64,000 nucleotides of DNA from Betaproteobacteria bacterium HGW-Betaproteobacteria-16 (GTDB lineage: Bacteria; Pseudomonadota; Gammaproteobacteria; Burkholderiales; Burkholderiaceae_C). The position numbers were made by a program, and so were the translations under genes. The notes below the pieces were generated by a model, which was not told where the DNA came from, did not search any database, and saw only the letters and a list, made by a program, of their open reading frames with translations. The stretch spans positions 1-64,000 of the forward strand of contig PHCQ01000003.1 of NCBI GenBank assembly GCA_002840835.1, in the 5' to 3' direction. Of this stretch, positions 1-9,894 are shown in pieces. Each line of letters starts with the position of its first letter. The stretch's first letter is position 1.

Positions 1-427
1 GCACCACATCACGCTGCCGGCCATTACTCTGGCCATTTTCCAGCTCACCCTGATCATGCGGCTGGTGCGGGCCGAGATGCTGGAAGTGCTGCGCACCGAT
101 TACATCAAGTTCGCCCGCGCTCGCGGCTTGACGAACCGTGCCGTGCATTTTGGGCACGCACTGAAAAACACGCTGGTGCCTGTGATGACCATCACCGGTT
201 TGCAGCTCGGGGGGCTCATTGCGTTCGCGATCATTACCGAGACGGTTTTCCAGTGGCCGGGCATGGGGCTGCTGTTCATCCAGGCGGTGACATTCGCCGA
301 CATTCCCGTGATGGCGGCCTACCTCTGCCTGATCGCGCTGATCTTCGTGGTGATCAACCTGATTGTGGATCTGCTGTACTTTGCGGTGGATCCACGACTT
401 CGTGTTGAAAAGGCGGGTGGGCATTGA
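1..427 (+). CDS. ABC peptide transporter permease, DppB/OppB type (5' truncated)
   Basis: C-terminal part of an inner-membrane permease of an oligopeptide/dipeptide ABC importer. The open frame runs into the window from its left edge (frame from base 2), so the first methionine in view, near base 56, is internal. The ATPase-contacting EAA-type loop is visible as RARGLTNRAVHFGHALKN, followed by hydrophobic helices and a typical DppB ending (LLYFAVDPRLR). The other parts of the same importer follow: binding protein, second permease and two ATPases. The stop overlaps the TTG start of the next gene by three bases, so the two are probably translationally coupled. The substrate cannot be told from sequence; peptide or acylated amino acid is likely given the neighbouring hydrolase. 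Confidence 0.93.
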   Translation, partial: HHITLPAITLAIFQLTLIMRLVRAEMLEVLRTDYIKFARARGLTNRAVHFGHALKNTLVPVMTITGLQLGGLIAFAIITETVFQWPGMGLLFIQAVTFADIPVMAAYLCLIALIFVVINLIVDLLYFAVDPRLRVEKAGGH

Positions 428-1659
428 ACGCGAGACACGACTTGTCTGCATCGCGCATCAAGGCCCATGGCCGGGCGTTTGCGCACATTGCTGCCTTTCA
501 CCCGGAGCTCACAGCGTTGCGGCGCGACCTCCATGCCCATCCCGAACTGGGTTTTGAGGAGCATTACACCGCTCAGCGGGTAGTGGAGTCGCTCAAGGTC
601 TGTGGCGTGGATGAAATCCACACCCAGATCGGCAAGACGGGGGTGGTGGCACTGATTCATGGCCGCACTCGCAGCAGTGGGCGAATGATTGGCCTGAGGG
701 CCGACATGGATGCCCTGCCCATCACCGAGAGCAACGACTTTGCGTGGCGTTCGACCAAGCCCGGCATGATGCATGGTTGTGGTCACGATGGCCACACCAC
801 CATGCTGATCGGCGCTGCCCGCTATCTGGCACAGACACGCCAATTCGATGGCACCGCTGTTCTGATTTTCCAGCCTGGTGAAGAAGGCTTTGCTGGCGCC
901 AAGGCGATGATGGAGGACGGCCTCTTCGACCGGTTTCCCGTTCAGGCCGTGTATGCCATGCACAACTGGCCACAGATGCGACCTGGCATGGTGGGTGTGA
1001 ACCCGGGCCCCATGATGGCAGCTGCCGACCGCATCACGATCGAGATCACCGGCAAGGGCGGTCATGGCGCACATCCGTACCTCACCGTGGACCCGGTGCT
1101 GGTGGCTGCCCACATCATCACAGCCGTGCAGAGCATCGTTTCCCGAAACGTGAGGGCCATCGACAGCGCCGTCATCAGCCTGTGTGCCATGCATGCGGGC
1201 GACATGGGGGCTTTCAGCGTGGTGCCTGGCAAGGCCACGCTGGTCGGTACGGTGCGCACCTTCAGCCCGGAGGTGCAGGACGTGGTCGAGCGCCGGCTTC
1301 ATGAGGTTTGTTCCGGTGTGGCTTTGGGCCTGGGCGCTTCTGCCCATGTGAACTACGAGCGCATTTACCCGGCCACCATCAACAGCGCTGACGAAGCGCG
1401 TTTTGCGGCCGATGTCGCTCAACGTCTGGTGGGGCAAGACCACGTGGATCGCCAGATGGACCCCAGCATGGGGGCCGAGGATTTTTCATTCATGCTGCAG
1501 GTCAAGCCCGGCGCTTACCTGCGGCTGGGGCAGGGCGGTGAGGGCAGTTGCATGTTGCACAACAGCCGCTACGACTTCAACGACGATGTTCTGCCACTGG
1601 GTGCTGCCTTGCACGCGGGGTTGATCGAGCACGGCATGCCCATCGCATTGCCTGAGTAG
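424..1659 (+). CDS. M20 family metallopeptidase / amidohydrolase (HipO-like)
   Basis: Cytoplasmic zinc-dependent amidohydrolase of the M20D group (hippurate hydrolase, N-acyl-amino-acid hydrolases), 411 residues, the usual length. Metal-ligand and catalytic motifs are present in order: HPELGFEE, LRADMDALPI, GCGHDGHT, the catalytic pair in GEEGFAGAK, HNWP, and SMGAEDFSFM near the C terminus. The start taken is TTG at 424, which overlaps the stop of the upstream permease gene; no better in-frame ATG lies near the conserved N terminus. It sits between two permease-type genes of a peptide importer, which suggests that it hydrolyses the imported compound (an N-acyl or peptide amide). The exact substrate is not readable from sequence. 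Confidence 0.9.
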   Translation: MNARHDLSASRIKAHGRAFAHIAAFHPELTALRRDLHAHPELGFEEHYTAQRVVESLKVCGVDEIHTQIGKTGVVALIHGRTRSSGRMIGLRADMDALPITESNDFAWRSTKPGMMHGCGHDGHTTMLIGAARYLAQTRQFDGTAVLIFQPGEEGFAGAKAMMEDGLFDRFPVQAVYAMHNWPQMRPGMVGVNPGPMMAAADRITIEITGKGGHGAHPYLTVDPVLVAAHIITAVQSIVSRNVRAIDSAVISLCAMHAGDMGAFSVVPGKATLVGTVRTFSPEVQDVVERRLHEVCSGVALGLGASAHVNYERIYPATINSADEARFAADVAQRLVGQDHVDRQMDPSMGAEDFSFMLQVKPGAYLRLGQGGEGSCMLHNSRYDFNDDVLPLGAALHAGLIEHGMPIALPE

Positions 1660-1695
1660 GCATTCTTTTTCTGGTAACCGTTATAGGAGCGACAC

Positions 1696-3273
1696 ATGAA
1701 ATTCAAACAAACGCTGACTTCTGCCCTGGTCGTGACCGCCATGGTCGCCATGGGTGCGGCTTCCGCGCAGACGATCCGGATTGGCAACCAGGGTGATGCC
1801 TTGTCCATGGACCCGCATTCCCTGAATGAGTCGCTCCAGCTGAGTGTCACGGGCAACGTCTACGAGCCACTGGTGGGGCGTGACAAGAACCTCAATCTGG
1901 TGCCGGCACTGGCTGCCAGCTGGAAGCAGAGCTCGCCCACCGTTTGGCGCTTTGAATTGCGCAAGAACGTGAAATTCCACGACGGTTCGCCATTCACGGC
2001 TGACGACGTGTTGTTCAGCTTCGCACGGGCTGCTGGAGACGGTTCGGACATGCGGAGCTACACCAACGATGTGAAAGAGGTGCGCAAGGTGGGCGATCAC
2101 GTCGTGGAGATTGAAACCAAGGCACCGTTTCCCATCTTGCCCGACGTGATCTCGCTTCTCTACATCATGAGCAAGAAGTGGTCGGAAGAGAACCAGGCGA
2201 CCCGTCCGGTGGATCGCCGCAAGGGTGTGGAGAATGCCGCGTCGTTTCGTGCCAATGGCACAGGCCCTTTCCGCCTGCGTGAGCGTCAGCCCAATGTGAA
2301 AACCAGTTTCGTGCGCAACGGCAACTACTGGGGCAAGATTGAAGGCAATGTGCTCAATGTGGAGTACACGCCCATTGGCAATGACGCCACGCGCGTGGCC
2401 GCCCTGCTTTCGGGTCAGGTGGATGTGATCGAACCGGTGCCGCTGCAGGACGTGGCCCGCATCAATGCCAGCGGGAAGTCCAAAGTCATGCAGGGCCCTG
2501 AGCTGCGCACCATCTTCCTTGGCATGGACCAGAAGCGTGACGAGCTGCTGTATTCCAGCGTGAAAGGCAAGAACCCGTTCAAGGACAAGCGCGTGCGCCA
2601 GGCCTTCTACCAGGCCATCGATATCAATGGCATCCAGCGCACGGTGATGCGGGGAGCGGCCAACCCAACCGCATTGATGGTGGGGCCAGGCATCAACGGC
2701 TTTGACGACGCCATGAACAAGCGCCTGCCCTACGACACCGAAGCTGCCAAGAAGCTGCTTGCGGAAGCGGGCTACCCCAACGGTTTTGAAGTGGGCATGA
2801 ACTGCCCCAATGACCGCTATGTCAACGACGGCGCCATCTGTCAGGCCGTGGCAGCGAGTCTGGCCCGTGCGGGCATCAAGGTCAATCTGCAGGCCGAAAC
2901 CAAGGGCACCTACTTCCCGAAAATTCTCAAGCGCGACACCAGCTTCTACCTCCTGGGCTGGACCCCCGGCACCTACGACTCGCACAACGCGCTCAACGCC
3001 CTGATGCGGTGCGTGGACGACAAGGGATCGGGCCAGTTCAACCTGGGTTCGTACTGCAACCCCAAGGTGGATGAGCTGACCTTGCAGATCCAGTCAGAGA
3101 CCGACAAGGCCAAGCGCGACGCCATGATCAAGGAAGCATTCAAGCTGCACGCAGACGACATCGGCCACCTGCCGCTTCACCAGCAGGCGCTGGCCTGGGG
3201 CGTGGCCAGCAATGTCCAACTGGTGCAACTGGCTGACAACTTCATGCCCTTCCGCTACATGTCGGTGAAGTGA
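1696..3273 (+). CDS. Peptide ABC transporter substrate-binding protein (SBP family 5)
   Basis: Periplasmic solute-binding protein of the DppA/OppA family, 525 residues, normal for the family. It opens with a clear signal peptide (MKFKQTLTSALVVTAMVAMGAASAQ) ending at AQ. Family features include LNESLQLSVTGNVYEPLV, RFELRKNVKFHDGSPFTADD and the NFMPFRYMSV ending. An AGGAG-like site (TATAGGAGCGAC) precedes the ATG. It lies 36 bases after the amidohydrolase and before the DppC-like permease, so it belongs to the same importer. The ligand is inferred to be a peptide or peptide-like compound only from family membership. Confidence 0.93.
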   Translation: MKFKQTLTSALVVTAMVAMGAASAQTIRIGNQGDALSMDPHSLNESLQLSVTGNVYEPLVGRDKNLNLVPALAASWKQSSPTVWRFELRKNVKFHDGSPFTADDVLFSFARAAGDGSDMRSYTNDVKEVRKVGDHVVEIETKAPFPILPDVISLLYIMSKKWSEENQATRPVDRRKGVENAASFRANGTGPFRLRERQPNVKTSFVRNGNYWGKIEGNVLNVEYTPIGNDATRVAALLSGQVDVIEPVPLQDVARINASGKSKVMQGPELRTIFLGMDQKRDELLYSSVKGKNPFKDKRVRQAFYQAIDINGIQRTVMRGAANPTALMVGPGINGFDDAMNKRLPYDTEAAKKLLAEAGYPNGFEVGMNCPNDRYVNDGAICQAVAASLARAGIKVNLQAETKGTYFPKILKRDTSFYLLGWTPGTYDSHNALNALMRCVDDKGSGQFNLGSYCNPKVDELTLQIQSETDKAKRDAMIKEAFKLHADDIGHLPLHQQALAWGVASNVQLVQLADNFMPFRYMSVK

Positions 3274-3354
3274 TCCTCTGATCCCTTCCCGCCCGGCTGG
3301 TCGTGAGACCCTTGCGGCCAGCCGGTTTGCGCCCCATCTTCCGGAACGTTCAAC

Positions 3355-4266
3355 GTGATCAGCACCCTCAAGCGGTGGTCCAACAGCGATGTGGGCCACA
3401 GTTTCACTCATTCGCCCACGGCGCTCGTGGCGGCCCTGATCGCACTCATCTGTGTGATTGGTGCCGTTTTCGCCCCGTGGATTGCACCGCACAACCCTTT
3501 TGACCTGGCCACGCTGGAATTGATGAATGCGCGCCTTCCCCCTGCCTGGAGCGAGGGGGGGTCGCGGAATTTTCTCCTGGGTACCGACGACCAAGGGCGC
3601 GACATTCTGTCGGCCATCATGTACGGCGCGCGGATATCACTGGCCGTTGGTTTTGCGTCCGTGGTGTTGTCTGTGGTCGTGGGCGTTGCCTTTGGCCTGC
3701 TTGCCGGCTTTATCGGTGGCTGGATCGATGCCGTGCTCATGCGCCTGTGTGACGTTATGCTGTCCTTCCCCGCGATTCTGGTGGCGCTCCTGATTGCGGG
3801 CGTGGGCCGAGCGCTTTTTCCCAACGCTCAGGACAGCGTCGCGTTCGGTGTGCTCATCATCTCGATCTCGCTCACGGGCTGGGTGCAATATGCCCGCACG
3901 GTGCGCGGATCGACGCTGGTGGAGCGCAACAAGGAGTACGTTCAGGCCGCGCGCGTGACCGGTGTGGCCCCGCTTCGCATCATGCGCAGCCATGTGTTGC
4001 CCAACGTGATGGGCCCGGTCATGGTGCTGGCGACCATCCAGGTGGCCACCGCCATCATCACGGAAGCCACGTTGTCGTTCCTGGGGGTGGGTGCGCCACC
4101 CACGTCGCCATCGCTGGGCACGTTGATCCGCGTCGGCAACGACTATTTGTTTTCAGGTGAGTGGTGGATCACGATCTTTCCTGGACTCATGCTGGTGCTG
4201 ATCGCCCTGTCGGTCAACCTGCTGGGTGACTGGTTGCGTGATGCCCTGAACCCGCGCCTGAGATGA
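3355..4266 (+). CDS. ABC peptide transporter permease, DppC/OppC type
   Basis: Second inner-membrane permease of the importer, 303 residues. The N-terminal cytoplasmic/first TM segment (SPTALVAALIALICVIGAVFAPWIAPHNP) and the FLLGTDDQGRDILSAIMYGARISL block are hallmarks of the DppC/OppC/NikC group, and the EAA loop is seen at EYVQAARVTGVAPLRIMRSHVLPN. The start is a GTG at 3355; upstream sequence is in frame but gives no better N terminus. About 80 bases separate it from the binding-protein gene, with no strong terminator between. It partners with the truncated permease at the window edge. Confidence 0.93.
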   Translation: MISTLKRWSNSDVGHSFTHSPTALVAALIALICVIGAVFAPWIAPHNPFDLATLELMNARLPPAWSEGGSRNFLLGTDDQGRDILSAIMYGARISLAVGFASVVLSVVVGVAFGLLAGFIGGWIDAVLMRLCDVMLSFPAILVALLIAGVGRALFPNAQDSVAFGVLIISISLTGWVQYARTVRGSTLVERNKEYVQAARVTGVAPLRIMRSHVLPNVMGPVMVLATIQVATAIITEATLSFLGVGAPPTSPSLGTLIRVGNDYLFSGEWWITIFPGLMLVLIALSVNLLGDWLRDALNPRLR

Positions 4267-4318
4267 ATGCCTGTCTGAAATTGCTTTCGCATGTGCGCCA
4301 GCCCCACCGCGTGAATAC

Positions 4319-5314
4319 ATGAGCCTCCTACAAGTCAAAAACCTCGTTGTCGAGTTTCCGAGCCGTCATGGCACGCTGCGGGCACTCGACGATATTTCTT
4401 TCGACATCGCACCTGGAGAAATCCTTGGCGTGGTGGGTGAGTCCGGTGCCGGAAAATCGCTGACGGGCGCCTCCATCATCGGCCTGCTGGAACCCCCGGG
4501 GCGTGTGGCGTCCGGGGAAATCCTGCTGCACGGGCAGCGCATCGACAACTTGCCCTATGAAGAGATGCGCAAGGTTCGCGGGCGCAAGATCGGCGCCATT
4601 TTTCAAGATCCGCTGACCTCGCTGAATCCCCTCTATTCGGTCGGTCGCCAGTTGATCGAAACCATCACCACCCACCTGCCGGTGAACCAGTCAGAAGCTC
4701 GGCAGCGCGCCATCCAGCTGCTCAAGGACACCGGAATTCCTGCGGCCGAACAGCGCATCGACCACTACCCGCACCAGTTCTCGGGCGGCATGCGCCAGCG
4801 GGTCGTGATCGCCTTGGCCCTGGCGGCCGAGCCGCAGCTCATCGTTGCCGACGAACCCACCACCGCGCTGGATGTGTCGATCCAGGCGCAGATCATCACC
4901 TTGCTGAAGACCATCTGCAAGGACCGGGGTGCCGCCGTCATGCTGATCACCCATGACATGGGTGTCATTGCCGAAACCTGCGACCGCGTGGCGGTGATGT
5001 ACGCAGGACGCGTGGCCGAGATTGGCCCGGTGCATGAGGTGATCAACCACCCGGCCCACCCGTACACAGCGGGTCTGATGGCCTGCATCCCCGACATGGG
5101 CGAGGATCGGGAACGCCTTCATCAGATCGACGGCGCCATGCCCCGTCTCAACGCGATTCCCAAGGGCTGTGCCTACAACCCCCGCTGTGAGCGGGTGTTC
5201 GATCGCTGCCATGTCGAGCGGCCCGATCTGCTGCCAGCCGGTGCCACCCGAGCTGCTTGCTGGCTGCACGCGGGTGCTGCCCAGGCGGTTTCTGCACAGG
5301 AGGTGACGGCATGA
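4319..5314 (+). CDS. ABC peptide transporter ATP-binding protein, DppD/OppD type
   Basis: Cytoplasmic ATPase of the importer, 331 residues. Walker A is GESGAGKS, the signature is SGGMRQR and Walker B is [12 protein letters not shown]. The C-terminal oligopeptide-transporter extension with its cysteine-rich stretch ([19 protein letters not shown]) is present; in related proteins it can bind an iron-sulfur cluster. It ends in an ATGA overlap with the next ATPase gene. The pair of unlike ATPases is the standard arrangement for Dpp/Opp systems. Confidence 0.94.
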   Translation: MSLLQVKNLVVEFPSRHGTLRALDDISFDIAPGEILGVVGESGAGKSLTGASIIGLLEPPGRVASGEILLHGQRIDNLPYEEMRKVRGRKIGAIFQDPLTSLNPLYSVGRQLIETITTHLPVNQSEARQRAIQLLKDTGIPAAEQRIDHYPHQFSGGMRQRVVIALALAAEPQLIVADEPTTALDVSIQAQIITLLKTICKDRGAAVMLITHDMGVIAETCDRVAVMYAGRVAEIGPVHEVINHPAHPYTAGLMACIPDMGEDRERLHQIDGAMPRLNAIPKGCAYNPRCERVFDRCHVERPDLLPAGATRAACWLHAGAAQAVSAQEVTA

Positions 5315-6411
5315 GCGCAGATGTGACTGTGAAGCCGGTGGACACTGCCAGCGGCGTGCGGCGCCACGATGCCGTTGCAACGGCTGCGTTGGCGCCAGGC
5401 CCGGCGGCAGGCGAGGTGAAGGCACCGCTGGTGCGGGCCACCGATCTGGCCAAGACGTTTGATGTCTCGGCCCCGTGGCTGAACCGCGTACTGGAGCGCC
5501 AGCCACGCCAGCTGCTGCGGGCGGTCGATGGCGTTTCGTTCGACATTCCACGAGGAGAGACACTGGCCCTGGTGGGTGAGTCCGGCTGTGGCAAGAGCAC
5601 GGTGGCCCGGTTGCTGGTGGGCTTGTATGAGCCCACGCGTGGCGGCTTTGAATTCGACGGTCAGGATGCGCACGCCGCGTTCAAAACCCCGGAAGGTCGC
5701 AAGCTGCGTCGACGCATCCAGATGATTTTTCAGGACCCGTACGCCAGCCTGAACCCGCGCTGGCGGGTAGAAGACATCATTGGTGAGCCGTTGCGTGAAC
5801 ACGGCATCGAGACCGAACCCGTGGCCTTGCGTGCCCGGGTGGATGCCCTGCTGTTGTCGGTGGGGCTTTCTCCGCTGGACCGGGTGAAGTATCCGCACCA
5901 GTTTTCCGGTGGGCAGCGCCAGCGCATTTCCATTGCCCGTGCACTGGCCACGCAGCCTGAATTTCTGGTGTGTGACGAACCCACTTCGGCGCTGGACGTG
6001 AGCGTGCAGGCACAGGTGCTCAACATCATGAAGGACCTGCAGCGCGAACTGGGGTTGACCTACCTGTTCATCAGCCACAACCTGGCGGTGGTCAGGCATG
6101 TGAGCGATCAGGTGGGCGTGATGTACCTGGGGCGGCTGGTGGAACTGGCACCCAAGCACACCCTCTTTGACAGCCCGCGCCACCCCTACACGCGCATGCT
6201 GCTGGACGCCATTCCCAAGATGCACGACACCGGTCAGGCCCGCACGCCGGTCTCGGGCGAGGTGCCCAATCCGCTGAATCCGCCAGAGGGTTGTGCGTTC
6301 AACCCGCGGTGTCCGCACGCCAACGACCGTTGCCGAAGCGAGCGTCCGAACTTGCTGGATCTGGGTGGCATCCGCATTGCCTGCCACGCGGTGGAGGAGG
6401 GCAGGATCTGA
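5311..6411 (+). CDS. ABC peptide transporter ATP-binding protein, DppF/OppF type
   Basis: Second ATPase of the importer, 366 residues from the chosen start. The frame is open upstream to 5257, but the ATG at 5311 overlaps the stop of the preceding gene and has a strong ribosome-binding site (CAGGAGGTGA), so it is preferred. Walker [10 protein letters not shown], signature SGGQRQR, Walker [14 protein letters not shown] and the C-terminal cysteine motif ([14 protein letters not shown]) are all present. The first 45 residues are alanine- and proline-rich and not part of the ABC fold. It is the last gene of the operon; a GC-rich repeat follows. Confidence 0.94.
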   Translation: MSADVTVKPVDTASGVRRHDAVATAALAPGPAAGEVKAPLVRATDLAKTFDVSAPWLNRVLERQPRQLLRAVDGVSFDIPRGETLALVGESGCGKSTVARLLVGLYEPTRGGFEFDGQDAHAAFKTPEGRKLRRRIQMIFQDPYASLNPRWRVEDIIGEPLREHGIETEPVALRARVDALLLSVGLSPLDRVKYPHQFSGGQRQRISIARALATQPEFLVCDEPTSALDVSVQAQVLNIMKDLQRELGLTYLFISHNLAVVRHVSDQVGVMYLGRLVELAPKHTLFDSPRHPYTRMLLDAIPKMHDTGQARTPVSGEVPNPLNPPEGCAFNPRCPHANDRCRSERPNLLDLGGIRIACHAVEEGRI

Positions 6412-6470
6412 GGCTCAAGTGCGATGCCCACATGGTGCATCCGGCGCGTGTGGGTCCAAGACCAGAGATG

Positions 6471-6545
6471 CCGCGGAACCGGCTCCGCCGGGCCGCAGGC
6501 ATCGTCCCCCTCAGGGGGAAGCCGCGTCAGCGGCGCAGGGGGGCG
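6471..6545 (-). repeat. GC-rich intergenic repeat, copy A (inverted orientation)
   Basis: About 75 bases that, read on the minus strand, align with the repeats near 9701 and 63224: a GCCGCTG...CGGCT arm, a CCCC..AGGGGG pair, then GCGGC..GGCG..GCC and GTTCCGCGG. It lies between the dppF-like gene and hexR, which converge on it. The family is non-coding and of unknown function. Confidence 0.65.
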
Positions 6546-6573
6546 TAACCTGTGCGCAGCGCGCACGGTTACG
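6544..6573. terminator. Stem-loop over the hexR stop codon
   Basis: CGTAACC and GTGCGC are followed after AGC by GCGCAC and GGTTACG, giving a 13-pair stem with one bulged T. The TTA inside the right arm is the hexR stop codon read on the plus strand. It lies between two convergent genes, but neither strand has a T-run, so it may act as an mRNA 3'-end stabiliser rather than an intrinsic terminator. Confidence 0.45.
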
Positions 6574-7417
6574 CATACCTTTTACTCCGCAAGTTGTTCT
6601 TCATTTCCTTGAGCAGCGGTTGCAGTGTGGATCCCCCAATGCGCAGCGCCAGGCAAGTGGCGACCACGTCAATCACCATCAGGTGCATCAGACGCGAAGT
6701 CATCGGGCTGTAGCGGTCGTAGCCCTCGGGATGATCTGCCGCCAGATGAATGTGGCCCGCTTGCGCCAGGGGCGATCCGCTCGTGGTGATCACGATCACG
6801 GTGGCACCATGCTTGCGCGCAATGTCAGCGGCGTCCATCAGGTCACGGGTACGGCCTGAATTGGAAATGATCACGACGCAGTCGCCCGGGCCCAGCAGCG
6901 AGGCACTCATCACCTGCATGTGGCCGTCGCTGTAGGCGATGGCGTTGATGCCCAGGCGGAAGAACTTGTGTTGCGCGTCCTGCGCCACGATGCCTGAATT
7001 GCCCGCACCAAAGAACTCGATGCGCCCGCGCTTCTTGTAGGTGGCCAGCAGTGCGTCGACGGCCTTTTCCACTGCGTGGGTGGAGGCGTCGTTCCGGTAT
7101 TTCAGAAAGGCGGCCACGGTGTTGTCGATCACCTTGACCAGCACGTCGCTCACCTTGTCGTCAACGTCCACGCTGCGATGGATGAAGGGCACGCCTTCGC
7201 TGACCGTGCCCGCGAGCTTGAGTTTGAAGTCAGAGAGGCCGTCGTAGCCCATGCTTCGGCAGAACCGAACCACCGTGGGCTTGCTGACATGCGCCCTGTC
7301 GGCAAGGGTGGACACAGGCAGACTGGCAAAGCTGCGGGGGTCCAGCAGCACCAGTTTGCCCACACGCTGTTCGGCGGGGGCCAGGGAGGGCAATGAAGCT
7401 TTGATGCGTTCGAGCAT
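6569..7417 (-). CDS. hexR: HexR-like transcriptional regulator (RpiR/MurR family)
   Basis: DNA-binding regulator of central sugar metabolism, 282 residues. It has an N-terminal RpiR helix-turn-helix (DRAHVSKPTVVRFCRSMGY, about residues 40-60) and a SIS sugar-phosphate-binding domain (FFGAGNSGIVAQDAQHKFFR; VIISNSGRTRDL). The resemblance to enterobacterial HexR extends through PTV.RFCRSM, DFKL.LA and the C-terminal MTSRLMHLMVIDV block. In relatives the ligand is 2-keto-3-deoxy-6-phosphogluconate. It is divergent from transaldolase, with a TGTAA-N5-TTAC palindrome in the gap, consistent with HexR controlling tal and itself. Confidence 0.82.
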   Translation of the reverse strand: MLERIKASLPSLAPAEQRVGKLVLLDPRSFASLPVSTLADRAHVSKPTVVRFCRSMGYDGLSDFKLKLAGTVSEGVPFIHRSVDVDDKVSDVLVKVIDNTVAAFLKYRNDASTHAVEKAVDALLATYKKRGRIEFFGAGNSGIVAQDAQHKFFRLGINAIAYSDGHMQVMSASLLGPGDCVVIISNSGRTRDLMDAADIARKHGATVIVITTSGSPLAQAGHIHLAADHPEGYDRYSPMTSRLMHLMVIDVVATCLALRIGGSTLQPLLKEMKNNLRSKRYA

Positions 7418-7424
7418 GCCCGGA

Positions 7425-7440
7425 TGGTAATCGAGTTACA
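7425..7440. promoter_or_regulatory. HexR-like operator between hexR and tal
   Basis: On the minus strand the sequence reads TGTAACTCGATTACCA. The first fourteen bases fit the TGTAA-N5-TTAC core of the known HexR site of gammaproteobacteria, with one base inserted before the final A. A TAGAAT hexamer (7441-7446), a possible -10 box for tal, abuts it. The site is seen; binding by the neighbouring regulator is inferred. Confidence 0.5.
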
Positions 7441-7475
7441 TAGAATGGTGAAACTTTCAACCCGATAATGACGCC

Positions 7476-8417
<942 letters not shown>

Positions 8418-8436
8418 ACGATTCAGACCCCTGTAC

Positions 8437-8474
8437 CGACAAGGCCCCGCGAGGCGACTCGCGGGGCCTTGTCG
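8437..8474 (+). terminator. Rho-independent terminator of tal
   Basis: A perfect 17-base inverted repeat (CGACAAGGCCCCGCGAG, loop GCGA, then its complement), beginning 20 bases after the tal stop. It is followed by a short T-rich stretch (TTTG). It separates tal from the xylose operon. Confidence 0.85.
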
Positions 8475-8496
8475 TTTGTGGCGCCGCAGCGGCAGG

Positions 8497-8527
8497 CCGA
8501 AATAGTTTTATTAACAAACTATTTCGG
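8497..8527. promoter_or_regulatory. Palindromic operator upstream of xylF (candidate XylR site)
   Basis: CCGAAATAGTTT and AAACTATTTCGG form a perfect 12-base inverted repeat around TATTAAC. The site is AT-rich within GC-rich DNA and lies about 150 bases before xylF. Its AAATAGTTT/AAACTATTT arms resemble operators of ROK-type xylose repressors, and a ROK gene lies within the operon. A further TTAGTTCG half-site lies at 8567-8574. Confidence 0.65.
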
Positions 8528-8679
8528 GTTTGCCCCTATTCGCTTTCTGGTCCGGCGCTCGAATAATTAGTTCGTCGTCCTTACAAAGTGCGCGGTGCTG
8601 CATGGCGTAGAGCACGATGGTTCTGAATGGCCTTTCCACACACACCGGCCTGGCACAGGCCCTACCAACGGAGACACTG

Positions 8680-9699
8680 ATGAAACTGAAGACAACACTG
8701 ACCGCGCTCGCCCTGAGCATGGCCGCTGCAGGCGCGTTCGCCCAGGTCGTGGGCGTGAGCTGGTCCAACTTCCAGGAAGAGCGCTGGAAGACCGACGAAG
8801 CTGCGATCAAGGCGCAGTTGGCCAAGGCCGGTGCCAGTTACATCAGCGCCGATGCCGGTGGTTCCCCGGAGAAGCAACTGGCCGACATCGACAGCCTGAT
8901 CTCCAAGGGCGCCAAGGCGCTGATCATCCTGGCCATGGACAAGGACGCCATCCTGCCCGCCGTGAACAAGGCGAGCCAGCGCAAGATTCCCGTGGTGGCC
9001 TATGACCGCCTGATCGAAGCGCCCGGGGTGTTCTACATCACCTTCGACAACGTGGAAGTCGGCCGCATGCAGGCACGCGCCATTTTTGAAGCCAAGCCCA
9101 AGGGCAACTACGTGATGATCAAGGGCTCGCCGACCGACCCCAATGCCGACTTCCTGCGCGGTGGCCAGCAGGAGATCATCGACGCTGCCGTGAAAAAGGG
9201 TGACATCAAAATCGTGGGCGAGGAATACACCGACGGCTGGAAGCCCGAAGTCGCCCAGAAGAACATGGAGCAGATCCTGACCAAGACCGGTGGCAAGGTG
9301 GACGCCGTGGTGGCCTCCAACGACGGCACCGCCGGGGGCGTGGTCGCTGCCTTGAACGCAAAGGGCATCAAGGGCATTCCGGTGTCGGGCCAGGACGGCG
9401 ACCACGCTGCGCTCAACCGCGTGGCCCTGGGCTCGCAGACGGTGTCGGTCTGGAAAGATGCGCGTGACCTCGGCCGCGATGCGGCCGCCGCTGCCGTGAT
9501 GCTGGCCAAGGGCCAGAAGGTGGCGGGCGCCCAGGCCTGGAACGGTGGTGAGAAAAAGGTGGAGTTGCAGGCCCAGTTCCTCAAACCGGTGGCGATCACG
9601 GCCAAAAACCTCGATGAGGTGGTGAAAGCCGGCTGGATCAAGAAGGAAGACCTGTGCAAGGGCGTGGACGCCGCAAAGGGACCGGCCGCATGTAAATGA
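8680..9699 (+). CDS. xylF: D-xylose ABC transporter substrate-binding protein
   Basis: Periplasmic sugar-binding protein of the XylF group, 339 residues. The start at 8680 is chosen because an AACGGAGAC ribosome site precedes it and the signal peptide [21 protein letters not shown] begins there; the frame is open upstream to 8617 but without signal-peptide character. Type I periplasmic-binding fold motifs are [30 protein letters not shown], and [15 protein letters not shown]. Xylose specificity is inferred from close similarity to XylF and from the xylose isomerase gene in the same operon. First gene after the palindromic operator. Confidence 0.9.
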   Translation: MKLKTTLTALALSMAAAGAFAQVVGVSWSNFQEERWKTDEAAIKAQLAKAGASYISADAGGSPEKQLADIDSLISKGAKALIILAMDKDAILPAVNKASQRKIPVVAYDRLIEAPGVFYITFDNVEVGRMQARAIFEAKPKGNYVMIKGSPTDPNADFLRGGQQEIIDAAVKKGDIKIVGEEYTDGWKPEVAQKNMEQILTKTGGKVDAVVASNDGTAGGVVAALNAKGIKGIPVSGQDGDHAALNRVALGSQTVSVWKDARDLGRDAAAAAVMLAKGQKVAGAQAWNGGEKKVELQAQFLKPVAITAKNLDEVVKAGWIKKEDLCKGVDAAKGPAACK

Positions 9700-9700
9700 A

Positions 9701-9776
9701 GCGCCTCCAGAGCCGCTGCACGGCTCCCCACTCAAGGGGGGGCGCACCCAGCGGCTTGGCGGTGCCAGTTCCGCGG
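9701..9776 (+). repeat. GC-rich intergenic repeat, copy B
   Basis: The spacer between xylF and xylH holds this member: AGCCGCTG..CGGCTCCCCACTC, AAGGGGGGGCGC, then CAGCGGCTTGGCGGTGCC and GTTCCGCGG. The second half is almost the same as copy C near 63264. The GC-rich stretch after it (to about 9830) has no coding signal. Confidence 0.7.
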
Positions 9777-9894
9777 GTGCCCTGGGTGGGCGCCTCGCGC
9801 GCCGCCTGTGGCGCGGTAGAGAACTGAAAAAATGCCCCTGAACCGCGGGCTGGTGTCGGCCCGTGGCTTTCTATGTGTCTTGCGGAGAACGCAT

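Noticed and set aside
319..1443. Long open frame (374 codons) on the minus strand opposite the amidohydrolase gene
   Set aside because: It has no ribosome site, low-complexity His/Gly/Ala composition and no family resemblance; it is antisense to a clear M20 gene in a high-GC genome.
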